DNA from: Bacteroidales bacterium
GTDB lineage: Bacteria; Bacteroidota; Bacteroidia; Bacteroidales; Marinilabiliaceae
Direction: 5' to 3'
NCBI GenBank assembly: GCA_024401355.1
Contig: JAKSLF010000008.1
Span: forward strand, 32,389-96,388
Length of the DNA: 64,000 bases
The number at the start of each line of letters is the position of its first letter. Position 1 is the stretch's first letter. The position numbers were made by a program, and so were the translations under genes. Under the pieces are notes generated by a model. That model made no database searches, was not told the origin of the DNA, and saw only the letters and a list, made by a program, of their open reading frames with translations. Below are positions 34,198 through 41,941 of this stretch, piece by piece.

Positions 34198-34598
34198 GGG
34201 GTTGACATGGATTTGACAGCATTGCCAAGAGGTATGTAAGCATGCAGAGCGTCGGTATGCCGGCTCTTTAATCTCGGGTATCAAACTATAACTGGCGAAA
34301 CTTCTTATGCTCTCGCTGCTTAATCGAATAATAGTAGATTAGCTTTATCACTCGCTTAGAGCTTGTGACGAGACGTCCCGCAAAAAGCCTTATCCACGAG
34401 GCGTTTTGATCTTGGGGCGCAGGAAAATCGGGGATAGTCAGAGATGTGCTCCTTGTCGATGGCGAAATCTTAAAGAGCTAAGGGTTGGTTCGGGCGTCTG
34501 CTCCCACGCCAATCACGAAAACCAATAGCGGAATAAGCATGTAGAAAGCATATTGCTTCTTTGACTGGACCGGGGTTCGATCCCCCGCAGCTCCACCA
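34198..34598 (+). ncRNA. ssrA: transfer-messenger RNA (tmRNA)
   Basis: The 401-nt tmRNA frees stalled ribosomes and tags the unfinished protein. The 5' end GGGGTTGAC (34198-34206) pairs with the 3' end CAGCTCC of the tRNA-like domain, which ends in encoded ACCA, as usual (7-bp acceptor stem with two wobble pairs). The T arm is CGGGG-TTCGATC-CCCCG. The tag frame starts at GGC 34294 and reads GETSYALAA followed by TAA at 34321-34323, with an A donated by alanyl-tmRNA before it. The gene is on the plus strand with its own promoter and terminator. Confidence 0.97.
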
Positions 34599-34605
34599 AA
34601 AACAA

Positions 34606-34637
34606 AAGCAACAGTCGAAAGATTGTTGCTTTTTTTG
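34606..34637 (+). terminator. Rho-independent terminator of ssrA
   Basis: AGCAACA (34607-34613) pairs with TGTTGCT (34624-34630), followed by seven T. Confidence 0.9.
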
Positions 34638-34653
34638 TAATACGCAGACAGAG

Positions 34654-35940
34654 TCAGTTATGTACGGTGTCATTAATCAACAGCCATTTCCATACTGGCA
34701 CAACATTGATAATCATATCAGCAGTCTCTATGGTCTCCTCCTCATCATAAGTAATAATATAAGCGGATGACAATGGAATGTATTCATTAAGACTCAACAA
34801 AGCTTTAACCTCTCTTTGTCGAGTTTCCTGTTCTCTGATACTATAGGATACCTGATAGGCTACTTGTGATTCACAAAGATAGAAGTCAACTTCTATATTG
34901 TGATTATAATAAGTCAACTCTTGCTTGTACTTACGTCTCAATGCAATAGCTACAATATTTTCGAGTAGTGATGTTTTGACATCCGACAGGAAAAGTGATA
35001 TAAAGCCATTGTCTGTAAAATAGTATTTTCTTGTTGACACCTTCTCTTGTAGCTTTGAGGCAAAGTTCTCTATAGAAAACATCAGCCAAGTCTCTTGAAG
35101 GTACTGACAATAATCGGCAACAGTCTCCTGCTTGGTTTTTAAACCAGCAGATGATATCAGTGATGCAGTCCGGTTATATGACAGAGGTTGCTTAATGCTC
35201 TCTGCCATCTTACGAATAAGCATACGCATTGTTTTATCGTTGCGTATCGAGTAACGTGCTATCAGATCACCAAAGTATATCTTATTAAAAAGGCTACTAA
35301 GCCATTCACGCTTATATATAGTATCTTTAGTTATAACCTCAGGAAGCCCACCCATATTGAAATATGGTTCAAAATTACGGATGATATCAGTACAGGATGT
35401 ATATTGCCAATTGGGTTTCAATTCCATGTGTTCCAATTTGAGATATTCGGCGAATGAAAACGGAAACACCTCTTTTATATAATATCTACCTCCTAAAGTT
35501 GTGGCAATTTCGCTACTCAGCATTTTCGCATTACTGCCAGTGACAAAAACGCGGTAACCTGTATCAACCAGTCGTCTTGCGAACTTTTCCCATCCATCAA
35601 CTATCTGTATTTCATCAAGGAAAAATATAGGTTTATGGGCATACAATTCTTCATAGGCGAGCTTGATAGTATCCAAATCTGTCACCTCAAGATTTGCTAC
35701 ACGATCATCTTCAAAATTAAAGAACAATATCTCATCGGGATTATGTCCCAGAGCTATGTAGTGGTGTACACACTGATATAAGAGATATGATTTTCCAGCT
35801 CTACGCATCCCCACAAACACGTGATTACCATCAAAATCAACATCTATGTCTCTTTCTATATATTGAACCTCGCACACGAACTGTTGATATTCAACTATCA
35901 GTTTTTTTGCAAACAACTTATCAAGCATAGCTTTTACCAT
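34654..35940 (-). CDS. AAA family ATPase with DUF4143 C-terminal domain
   Basis: The 428 residues have an AAA_14 ATPase domain with Walker A GMRRAGKS (44-51) and Walker B FFLDEIQ (106-112), followed by the DUF4143 domain with a PD-(D/E)XK-like core (near YYFTDNGF, and EVDFYLCESQVAYQVSYS). Such proteins are common, mobile and of unknown role. The gene lies next to ssrA, in the opposite direction, and its promoter is preceded by three regularly spaced palindromes. Confidence 0.9.
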   Translation of the reverse strand: MVKAMLDKLFAKKLIVEYQQFVCEVQYIERDIDVDFDGNHVFVGMRRAGKSYLLYQCVHHYIALGHNPDEILFFNFEDDRVANLEVTDLDTIKLAYEELYAHKPIFFLDEIQIVDGWEKFARRLVDTGYRVFVTGSNAKMLSSEIATTLGGRYYIKEVFPFSFAEYLKLEHMELKPNWQYTSCTDIIRNFEPYFNMGGLPEVITKDTIYKREWLSSLFNKIYFGDLIARYSIRNDKTMRMLIRKMAESIKQPLSYNRTASLISSAGLKTKQETVADYCQYLQETWLMFSIENFASKLQEKVSTRKYYFTDNGFISLFLSDVKTSLLENIVAIALRRKYKQELTYYNHNIEVDFYLCESQVAYQVSYSIREQETRQREVKALLSLNEYIPLSSAYIITYDEEETIETADMIINVVPVWKWLLINDTVHN

Positions 35941-35952
35941 TTATTATGTATG

Positions 35953-35960
35953 CAAAAATA
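35953..35960 (-). promoter_or_regulatory. -7 promoter element of the AAA-DUF4143 gene
   Basis: Minus-strand TATTTTTG, 12 bases before the ATG at 35940; the leader would be very short. The palindrome array begins 6 bases upstream. Confidence 0.6.
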
Positions 35961-35965
35961 CTACT

Positions 35966-36050
35966 TTTCCCTTATAAAGGAAACTTTTTCGTGATTTGTT
36001 TCCTTTATAAAGGAAACTTTTAGGCAGTTTATCTCCTCTATAAAGGAGAT
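35966..36050. repeat. three palindromes spaced exactly 33 bp
   Basis: Copy 1 (35966-35983) TTTCCCTTA/TAAAGGAAA has one mismatch; copy 2 (35998-36017) GTTTCCTTTATAAAGGAAAC is perfect; copy 3 (36031-36050) ATCTCCTCTATAAAGGAGAT has one mismatch. All share the core TATAAAGGA and their centres are 33 bp apart both times, separated by about 13-bp spacers. They lie just upstream of the ATPase promoter and just after the stop codon of the GT2 gene, so they look like operator or binding sites rather than coding sequence. Confidence 0.85.
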
Positions 36051-36054
36051 TGGG

Positions 36055-36960
36055 TTACTGAGCAGACGACGTCAAGCGTTCACTTATATATGCTTTTATC
36101 TTCTCGTCATCGAAATTGAGGCTTTTCTTGAGTTCGTATATTTTGGCATCGACGAGATATCGGTACCAGAAGCCTTGCAGGATATACCATCGGTGGTTAA
36201 AGTCGAGGAAGCCGAGGAAGAGGAAGTAGCGGACGAAGAAGTTGAGGAAAGGACGGATGTAGAGTGGCATACGGGCATAGCGTATTTTCAGCCAACGCTT
36301 ACGTTCGGCACCATTGCCAAATAACTTGGCCTCTACCTCGTTGGATTTATCGTCCATATCGTAGGCCATGGCAAGCATGTTGAATGCTTCACGATCGGCA
36401 TAGCGTGTATGCTTGTCAGTCCACCAAGTAAGGGAGTTGAGATTTTCGTCAGTTTGATCACCATCGATAGATATAGTGCGACCATCGGTTATAATCAGGT
36501 GCTCGTCCATCGGCTTGTTTTCACTCATGCCATGTCCCTTGCGTATAATCTTTATCTGCTGTGCAGGATACCAGCCACCATGCTTGAGTGGTTTACCGAG
36601 AAAGATTATCTTCTTGTTGACATAGATGCCATTTACATCACTATCACACGTAGCAATAGCTTCCTTGACCTTTTCACCTAAAGGATGCTCGATATATTCA
36701 TCTGCGTCGATACGCCAAATCCAGTCGCCAGAAATATGCAGATTTTCTATAGCCCAATTGAACTGCTGAGCCTGATGAATGAATTCATGCTGAACAAACG
36801 TGGCTCCTAAAGACTGAGCGATCTCGCCTGTGTGGTCAGTACTATAACTGTCTACAACAATAACTTCGTTGCATACACTACTAATTGAACGAATACATCG
36901 TTCGATATGTATTTCCTCATTCTTGGTGAGGATGATGGCTGTTATAGTTGGACTTGACAT
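36055..36960 (-). CDS. glycosyltransferase family 2
   Basis: The 301-residue GT-A enzyme starts at MSSPTITAIILTKNEE; longer frames overlap the promoter. The DxD-type motif is DADEYIEHPL, and WAIENLHISGDWIW and MAYDMDDKSNEVEA follow. It resembles the waaE/kdtX-like group that adds sugars to lipopolysaccharide core; whether it works for the polysaccharide cluster further right is unknown, since a VirE module lies between. Its promoter is at 37024-37031. Confidence 0.87.
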   Translation of the reverse strand: MSSPTITAIILTKNEEIHIERCIRSISSVCNEVIVVDSYSTDHTGEIAQSLGATFVQHEFIHQAQQFNWAIENLHISGDWIWRIDADEYIEHPLGEKVKEAIATCDSDVNGIYVNKKIIFLGKPLKHGGWYPAQQIKIIRKGHGMSENKPMDEHLIITDGRTISIDGDQTDENLNSLTWWTDKHTRYADREAFNMLAMAYDMDDKSNEVEAKLFGNGAERKRWLKIRYARMPLYIRPFLNFFVRYFLFLGFLDFNHRWYILQGFWYRYLVDAKIYELKKSLNFDDEKIKAYISERLTSSAQ

Positions 36961-37023
36961 GAACAAAACTAATAAAATGGTGAATACTGCGTATAAATAT
37001 GGAAGCATACGACCATGGTTGTA

Positions 37024-37031
37024 CAAAGGTA
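37024..37031 (-). promoter_or_regulatory. -7 promoter element of the GT2 gene
   Basis: Minus-strand TACCTTTG, 64 bases before the chosen start 36960 and overlapping the more distal start at 37026. Confidence 0.55.
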
Positions 37032-37290
37032 TATTATTATAGCGAATTAATGGTTGTTTTGTTTCAAAAAAAGGGGAGCGTAACAGTTTAATATTATCGG
37101 GTTATAATAAATTCAGGAGTGAAAGATGAGGATGGAGAGTTCAAGATGGATGCGAATATATTATATATATACTTAATAATAAAATAGTTAGCATATAATA
37201 ATATAGAATAAGTGTTATTGTTATGTGGTAACAAAAATAACTGTTACAACTGTTACGGTGCAATTGATGGATGGTAAGCATAGGTATTAA

Positions 37291-37312
37291 GTAAGGGTAA
37301 AGTAAGGTTAAA
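37291..37312. repeat. two tandem 11-bp repeats
   Basis: GTAAGGGTAAA (37291-37301) and GTAAGGTTAAA (37302-37312), the same family as the array at 615-647. They lie 3' of the small gene at 37329. Confidence 0.65.
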
Positions 37313-37328
37313 GTGGAAGGAGGCAAGG

Positions 37329-37649
37329 TTAGATGTCGATGAATGATAGATCGTATTTCCATGCATGGGCGGCACCGATTCGTTCTTCACGGACTTCGAC
37401 AATGGGGAAAGAATGTTTGAGTCGGTTGAGAAGAGTTCTGATGGTAGCGAGGCTAGTGAATGGTTCCTTCCTATCAAGGAACTCGAAGAAAATTTCTGAG
37501 ACGGTGCAACACTCATCGACGGAAGGGTTTGCGATGTGCTCCAAAGCGCGATGCCATAAAAATGCCACAAGTTGCTGGGTCTTTGATGTACCCCATTCTC
37601 TGACACTAATGTACTGATTGTCGTTGATTGTTATACTTATTGTTTTCAT
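37329..37649 (-). CDS. small hypothetical protein
   Basis: Starting at ATG 37649 gives 106 residues (MKTISITINDNQYISVREWG...). The composition is ordinary for a soluble protein, with helices around TQQLVAFLWHRALEHI and SLATIRTLLNRLKHSF, which could be a winged-helix-like fold, but I cannot name a family. No neighbour on the same strand suggests a partner. It is divergent from the 98-residue gene of the VirE module and could be its regulator. Confidence 0.5.
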   Translation of the reverse strand: MKTISITINDNQYISVREWGTSKTQQLVAFLWHRALEHIANPSVDECCTVSEIFFEFLDRKEPFTSLATIRTLLNRLKHSFPIVEVREERIGAAHAWKYDLSFIDI

Positions 37650-37720
37650 GCCCCAAATTTCGGACAAACCCAAGGAACAAGTGTAACACAATGTGTAACG
37701 GTTAGTATTTGCGGAGGATA

Positions 37721-37728
37721 TAGTTTTG
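37721..37728 (+). promoter_or_regulatory. -7 promoter element of the VirE module
   Basis: TAGTTTTG followed by C. The sequence from the -7 element onward (TTTGCGTCATCGAAAT) recurs at the promoter at 40613. Confidence 0.6.
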
Positions 37729-37774
37729 CGTCATCGAAATAGTTCGATAATTAAAACCGTAAAAAAAAGAAAGT

Positions 37775-38071
37775 ATGAAAAAGCAACAAGCGAATGCAGA
37801 GAATCTCAATGACTGCAAGATGTTCCGTAAGATCAAGAATCAGATCAAGTCGCTTAATGACGACCTGACACCAATAGAGAAACGTATAAAGAACACGATG
37901 ATAAACAACAACATAGATGTATTGACCGACGAAGACAACGTGAAAGTGGCAGAAATAAAGAAGATAATATCGATAAGATTTGACGAGAAGAGGTGGAAGG
38001 AGCAGAATCCAGGATGGGAGAATGGCGAATATGCCAAGGCGAGCGAGTCGTACACCCTAAGAATATTGTAA
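37775..38071 (+). CDS. small hypothetical protein of the VirE module
   Basis: The 98-residue protein is charged and helical (FRKIKNQIKSLNDDLTPIEK) and has no signal peptide. I do not recognise a family. It has its own promoter and precedes the VirE/DUF3987 gene by 33 bases, so it is probably part of the same unit. Confidence 0.7.
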   Translation: MKKQQANAENLNDCKMFRKIKNQIKSLNDDLTPIEKRIKNTMINNNIDVLTDEDNVKVAEIKKIISIRFDEKRWKEQNPGWENGEYAKASESYTLRIL

Positions 38072-38104
38072 CAGCCAGAACCAAGAACAAACAATAAAAA
38101 AGAT

Positions 38105-40342
38105 ATGTTTGGAATAGCAGAATCGCTATATGGGCCTGTACACAGGGGCACATTAGAAGAATTGTCGGCCCTGAGAGAGTCGAAACGAGTGAAAGAGCTG
38201 TGCGAAAGGGCGGAACGAGGAGATGACGGTGCGAAGAAGATGCTACCAGTGTGGACGCCATCATGTGCAGAATTCAAGGGGAACCGTCGTTTGTCGGCGA
38301 ATGCTATAGCTCCGACGGGAAGGCTGATGCTGGACTTTGACCAGAAGGGGCATTCGCAGGAGATATTGACGAGATGCAAGAGTCTGCAGGAAGAAGGCAA
38401 ATGGGACATACTGCTTGTAGAGGAGTCGGCACGTCGTGGAACGCATGTACTGATCACCCTACCCCATGGGATGACAGCGAAACAGGCACAAAAGGAGTTT
38501 TCGGCAGATGTAGGTTTTGAAGCAGATCCGTCGCTGAAGGATATTGCCAGATGTATATATATCGTGCCACAGGACCATGTGTTGATGGACAGGATGGGAT
38601 GTGGGGAGAAGGCACAACAGACAATTAACAAGGCACAAGACACAGTAGACAAATATTCGCAAGGCACATCAGCTTTGCAGTCAAAATTGACAATTGACGA
38701 GGTACCAAGGGCCAAGGAGAATGAAGTTGGTGAGGCGACGGAGCGAGGGCTAAGGATATTTGACAAGGCGAGGGAGATAGCTGGGCTAAACGATGTGGAT
38801 ATAGATGAGAGGGAGTCGCATAGCAGGCATAATAACCTAACATCGATATTGTCGATAGGAATATGCAGGCTAATGAAGAAAGAAGAGATGAAGGGAGTGG
38901 TAAGGAAGCGGATGCCGGGATATGCGGAAGAGCATGACTGCATGACGCTGATAGATGATTTCTATAACAATTACACGCAGATGAATGCTCCGATGTCGCG
39001 CGAGTTGAGACGTGTGCTGAGTGAAACGGCGGAGACAAACAGCAAGAGACAACTGGGACCATGTGAGATGGACAGCATGGAGGGGCCGTCAGAGGTGCAT
39101 ACGTTGATGCCGAAGCGGCTGCCTAGCCTAATAGAGCTGCTAGTGAGCAAAACACCAGAGGAGTATAGGGAGGCAGTAGCGTGTGCGGTATTTCCTCCGC
39201 TGGGGGCACATCTGTGTGGTGTAAAATTCAGGTATATAGACAATGTGGACCATGAAGCGACCCTAATGAATGTGCTAATGGCGCCGACGGGTTCGGGGAA
39301 GAGCTGTGTAAACGCACCAATAAATGCGATAATGAAAGACATAAGGGTACGAGACAGAGAGAATCTGGCACGAGAGCGAGAGTGGAAGAAGCAGATGTCG
39401 GCAAAGATGCAGTCGAAGGAAGGAGTAGTGAGACCAGACGACATAATAGTGCAGGAGGTGGACCCGGACATGACGAATGCAGCATTTGTGTTGCGTCTGA
39501 GTGAGGCGAAGGGGCATTTTCTATATGCGATGATGAATGAGATAGAACAATTTGACTCGTTGAAAACGAGCAGCCGAAGCATGGCACAGTTTCAGATAAT
39601 GTGTCTATCATTTGACCCAGACAACCAATATGGGCAGACGCGAGTAGGAATAGGTTCGATATGTGAGCGAGTGACGATAAGGTTTAACTGGAATGCGTCG
39701 ACGACGATAAAGAAGGGGAAGAGTTACTTTGCTAATGTGCTGACAGACGGGCCTGTGTCACGAATAAACTTCTCGACCCTAGCAGAACGTCCGATAGGTG
39801 CTCCGCTACCGGTATTTGGGATATATGACAAGAAGTTTGACGATGATTTGGCGGAGTATATAGAGCGTCTAAACAATGCTCATGGGAGGATAAGATGCGA
39901 GGAGGCGGAGATGCTGGCAGCAGAGATGCTAGAGGAGGACCAGAAGATAGCGATATCGATGCAGAGCAGGACATACGAGAATCTGTCACGAAGAGCAAAT
40001 GTGATAGCCTACCTGAAGGGGATGGTGCTGTATGTGGCCGAAGGGATGAGATGGAGCAGGGAGATAGAGGACTTTGTGAGATGGAGCAAACGAAGAGACA
40101 TGGAGCTGAAGATGGAGTTTTTTGGTGAGAGCATAGAGGAGGCCGAGCGGAACGAGGGTCATCAGATACGACGCGGTCCGCGCAACATGCTATCGCTGAT
40201 GCCAGAAATGTTCAGCACGGAGGAATTTGTAAGAGTGTATAGACACCAAGGGATGATGGGTGATGCGCAATCGCTGCTGAGGATGTGGAAGAAACGAGGG
40301 CTGATAGATGGCACGCCAGAGAGATGGCAAAAAAGCATATAA
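38105..40342 (+). CDS. VirE N-terminal/BT4734-like and DUF3987 domain protein
   Basis: A 745-residue protein of the type found next to capsule loci in Bacteroides. The N-terminal third is a BT4734-like VirE domain, with SANAIAPTGRLMLDFDQKGH and LLVEESARRGTHVLI. The middle is a VirE-type linker domain. The C-terminal half is DUF3987, a helicase/primase-associated ATPase-like domain, with a Walker A APTGSGKS near residue 393-400, then NEIEQFDSLK and DPDNQYGQTRVG. The coding strand is unusually rich in purines and in AGG, AGA and ATA codons, unlike the core genes around it, which suggests transfer. Its biological role is not established. Confidence 0.88.
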   Translation: MFGIAESLYGPVHRGTLEELSALRESKRVKELCERAERGDDGAKKMLPVWTPSCAEFKGNRRLSANAIAPTGRLMLDFDQKGHSQEILTRCKSLQEEGKWDILLVEESARRGTHVLITLPHGMTAKQAQKEFSADVGFEADPSLKDIARCIYIVPQDHVLMDRMGCGEKAQQTINKAQDTVDKYSQGTSALQSKLTIDEVPRAKENEVGEATERGLRIFDKAREIAGLNDVDIDERESHSRHNNLTSILSIGICRLMKKEEMKGVVRKRMPGYAEEHDCMTLIDDFYNNYTQMNAPMSRELRRVLSETAETNSKRQLGPCEMDSMEGPSEVHTLMPKRLPSLIELLVSKTPEEYREAVACAVFPPLGAHLCGVKFRYIDNVDHEATLMNVLMAPTGSGKSCVNAPINAIMKDIRVRDRENLAREREWKKQMSAKMQSKEGVVRPDDIIVQEVDPDMTNAAFVLRLSEAKGHFLYAMMNEIEQFDSLKTSSRSMAQFQIMCLSFDPDNQYGQTRVGIGSICERVTIRFNWNASTTIKKGKSYFANVLTDGPVSRINFSTLAERPIGAPLPVFGIYDKKFDDDLAEYIERLNNAHGRIRCEEAEMLAAEMLEEDQKIAISMQSRTYENLSRRANVIAYLKGMVLYVAEGMRWSREIEDFVRWSKRRDMELKMEFFGESIEEAERNEGHQIRRGPRNMLSLMPEMFSTEEFVRVYRHQGMMGDAQSLLRMWKKRGLIDGTPERWQKSI

Positions 40343-40344
40343 TA

Positions 40345-40545
40345 ATGACTAAAAAAAGAAGAAAGATGAAAGCAATGACAGTAACGCAATTGGCGGCAGC
40401 AGCAGGAGTGTCGCGCCGCACGATGAACAGATGGATGAAGATGGTGAAGGATGAGATGCGAAAGCATGGATATAGGGAGGGGATGTATTGCCTGCCGCCG
40501 AGTGTGGTGAAGTTTCTGGTGGAGCATTACAGCATAGAGGTGTGA
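40345..40545 (+). CDS. DUF4248-like small DNA-binding protein
   Basis: The 66-residue product starts at ATG 40345, two bases after the VirE/DUF3987 stop. It contains a helix-turn-helix-like segment (MTVTQLAAAAGVSRRTMNRW) and the DUF4248-like end GYREGMYCLPPSVVKFLVEHY. DUF4248 proteins regularly accompany VirE/DUF3987 genes in Bacteroidota, which supports the call. The role is unknown. Confidence 0.75.
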   Translation: MTKKRRKMKAMTVTQLAAAAGVSRRTMNRWMKMVKDEMRKHGYREGMYCLPPSVVKFLVEHYSIEV

Positions 40546-40612
40546 GTGAGAAAAAGCGGGAATAATTGGGACGATGTGGGTGGAAGTGCGACAGTGGGCT
40601 GGAGAGGGGGTG

Positions 40613-40620
40613 TAACTTTG
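40613..40620 (+). promoter_or_regulatory. -7 promoter element before the 40720 gene
   Basis: TAACTTTG followed by C, 100 bases before the ATG; downstream bases resemble those behind the 37721 promoter. Confidence 0.6.
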
Positions 40621-40719
40621 CATCAACGAAATGAGACGCATGATACGGAATAGAATCCTAGGTAGTTTCGATATGCGGCTGATTCGGAGTAAGGTAGTAT
40701 TAACTAAAAACAGAAAAAG

Positions 40720-41031
40720 ATGGCAAAGATCAAACCAATGGCTCTTATAGAGAGCATGAGCGGCAAAGTGTGTCAGGATTCAGATGTGTATTTCACCAGG
40801 CGTCACGGGAAGACCTTCACGGGCAAAATGTGTAATCCGCACAGAGGTGATCCGACGGTGAGTCAGAAAAGTGTGCAGGACAAGTTCCGACAGACGGCAG
40901 CGAGAGTAAAGACCGTGCTCAAGAGTGGTCCGGGCAATGACAGTTATGACGAACTTGTAGAAGGGTTCAAGAATCAGGACAAGTATCCGACACTGTGGGG
41001 ATATGCTTTTGCACAGATATGGAAGGATTAA
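40720..41031 (+). CDS. small hypothetical protein of the VirE module
   Basis: The 103-residue protein is basic and soluble. Its opening KIKPMALIESMSGKVCQDSD and the SQKSVQDKFRQTAARVK stretch recall small proteins of Bacteroidota mobile and phage-like regions, but I cannot assign a family. In the usual Bacteroides module an HU-like protein occupies this position. Confidence 0.65.
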   Translation: MAKIKPMALIESMSGKVCQDSDVYFTRRHGKTFTGKMCNPHRGDPTVSQKSVQDKFRQTAARVKTVLKSGPGNDSYDELVEGFKNQDKYPTLWGYAFAQIWKD

Positions 41032-41096
41032 GGTAACGCTTCCACCAACAGGGGAACAGATAATTTGGTAGAATAAACTATTAATGGTATAAAGAC

Positions 41097-41237
41097 ATGG
41101 AAAGAAAAGAGATAGTGAAGAAGATTTTAAACATGCTTGTAACAGTGATCACGGCGGTGGTCACGACCCTTGGCACGACATCGTGCGTAGTAGATGTGCA
41201 CCCTCCGGCGAGTCTGACGCCAGTGTACGCTAACTGA
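41097..41237 (+). CDS. smalltalk-like small lipoprotein
   Basis: This 46-residue reading frame is MERKEIVKKILNMLVTVITA followed by VVTTLGTTSCVVD and a Pro-containing tail. The basic start, single hydrophobic stretch and TTLGTTSC match the smalltalk protein type, which in Bacteroides lies beside an HU-like gene and an N-acetylmuramoyl-L-alanine amidase. No such amidase follows here. A strong terminator comes 19 bases later. Confidence 0.75.
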   Translation: MERKEIVKKILNMLVTVITAVVTTLGTTSCVVDVHPPASLTPVYAN

Positions 41238-41255
41238 TGAGAAGGAGTAAAATGC

Positions 41256-41291
41256 AAAGACACCCAAGGATAGGCTTGGGTGTCTTTTTTT
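41256..41291 (+). terminator. Rho-independent terminator of the VirE module
   Basis: AAAGACACCCAAG (41256-41268) pairs with CTTGGGTGTCTTT (41275-41287) around a 6-base loop and runs into T; it ends the plus-strand module. Confidence 0.93.
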
Positions 41292-41309
41292 ATCATCAAG
41301 AATTATAAT

Positions 41310-41510
41310 TTATAGGCTCTTCAGCTTGCACTCCAATTTCAAGCCCAAAACATTCAGTATAGTTTGTAATGTATTGATGGAAGGATTACCAGTACCGCGC
41401 TCTATGGAAACAAGCGTATTAATACTGACACCAGCTAAATCAGCCAGTGTCTGTTGATTAATCTTCAGTTCATTGCGCCTGTTTTTTATTACTTCACCTA
41501 TCTCACTCAT
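41310..41510 (-). CDS. XRE/HipB-like helix-turn-helix regulator
   Basis: The 66-residue protein is a Cro/CI-type DNA-binding domain: IKNRRNELKINQQTLADLAG, VSINTLVSIERGTGNPS and the HipB-like end VLGLKLECKL. It follows a HipS-like gene on the same strand, so the pair resembles a HipBST antitoxin set with the order of genes changed. It probably represses the shared operator-promoter region. Confidence 0.9.
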   Translation of the reverse strand: MSEIGEVIKNRRNELKINQQTLADLAGVSINTLVSIERGTGNPSINTLQTILNVLGLKLECKLKSL

Positions 41511-41615
41511 TTCTTAACGTTGCTCTGCGGTATTTGAAACTCATTTTATAGCTGTATTTTAGTTTATCAGAAAGGAACGAATTGTTAATTAACATTAATT
41601 CTGTCATGTGCATAG

Positions 41616-41939
41616 CTATCTAATAGGCTCAACCGTAACAGCGCCAATAGTATCATATTGGGCAGTTTCCAGCAATATGCCGAAATCATCCTCTACATCT
41701 ATGTGAAGTAATTCAGACTGCATCTTTCTGTTTGCACCTTCTGACAACATATTGAAGAAGAATGGAAATAATACAACGGACTGGTATTCTTTTGTAGATG
41801 TTGGCATAGCTAGACACACTGGTGTGACATCTATGTCATGTAAGTAATCTTCATCATAGCAAAAACGATAATCGTTTGCACTAACCTCAGTCAATATACC
41901 TGCAAATTTTTTATGTACGAACACCTTACACTGCCTCAT
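41616..41939 (-). CDS. HipA N-terminal-subdomain protein (HipS-like)
   Basis: The 107 residues match the N-terminal subdomain of HipA: VFVHKKFAGILTEV, then MLSEGANRKMQSEL. In HipBST systems this domain is a separate protein, HipS, which acts as antitoxin of the kinase HipT. No HipT-like gene follows; the next gene on the strand is the HipB-like regulator. A promoter at 41969 and operator copies lie in front. Confidence 0.85.
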   Translation of the reverse strand: MRQCKVFVHKKFAGILTEVSANDYRFCYDEDYLHDIDVTPVCLAMPTSTKEYQSVVLFPFFFNMLSEGANRKMQSELLHIDVEDDFGILLETAQYDTIGAVTVEPIR

Positions 41940-41941
41940 AT

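Larger units (their letters stand above)
36961..37328. other. AT-rich intergenic region with short repeats
   Basis: I see no gene here; the minus-strand frame at 37141-37362 is low-complexity. It holds the GT2 promoter, a minus-strand copy of the CGTAACAG(T)GTAACAGTT element (37239-37257) and two 11-bp repeats (37291-37312). Confidence 0.6.

Noticed and set aside
35966-36050. Short CRISPR array
   Set aside because: Three repeats with 33-bp period look array-like, but the repeats are full palindromes of 20 bp, vary between copies and the spacers are only about 13 bp; no cas genes are near.
34198-36060. Integrative element using ssrA as attachment site
   Set aside because: Accessory genes follow ssrA, but I find no integrase and no repeat of the ssrA 3' end in the window.
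37141-37362. Minus-strand 73-codon reading frame
   Set aside because: Low-complexity, rich in Ile, Leu and Tyr from AT-rich DNA, and it overlaps the better-supported small gene at 37329.
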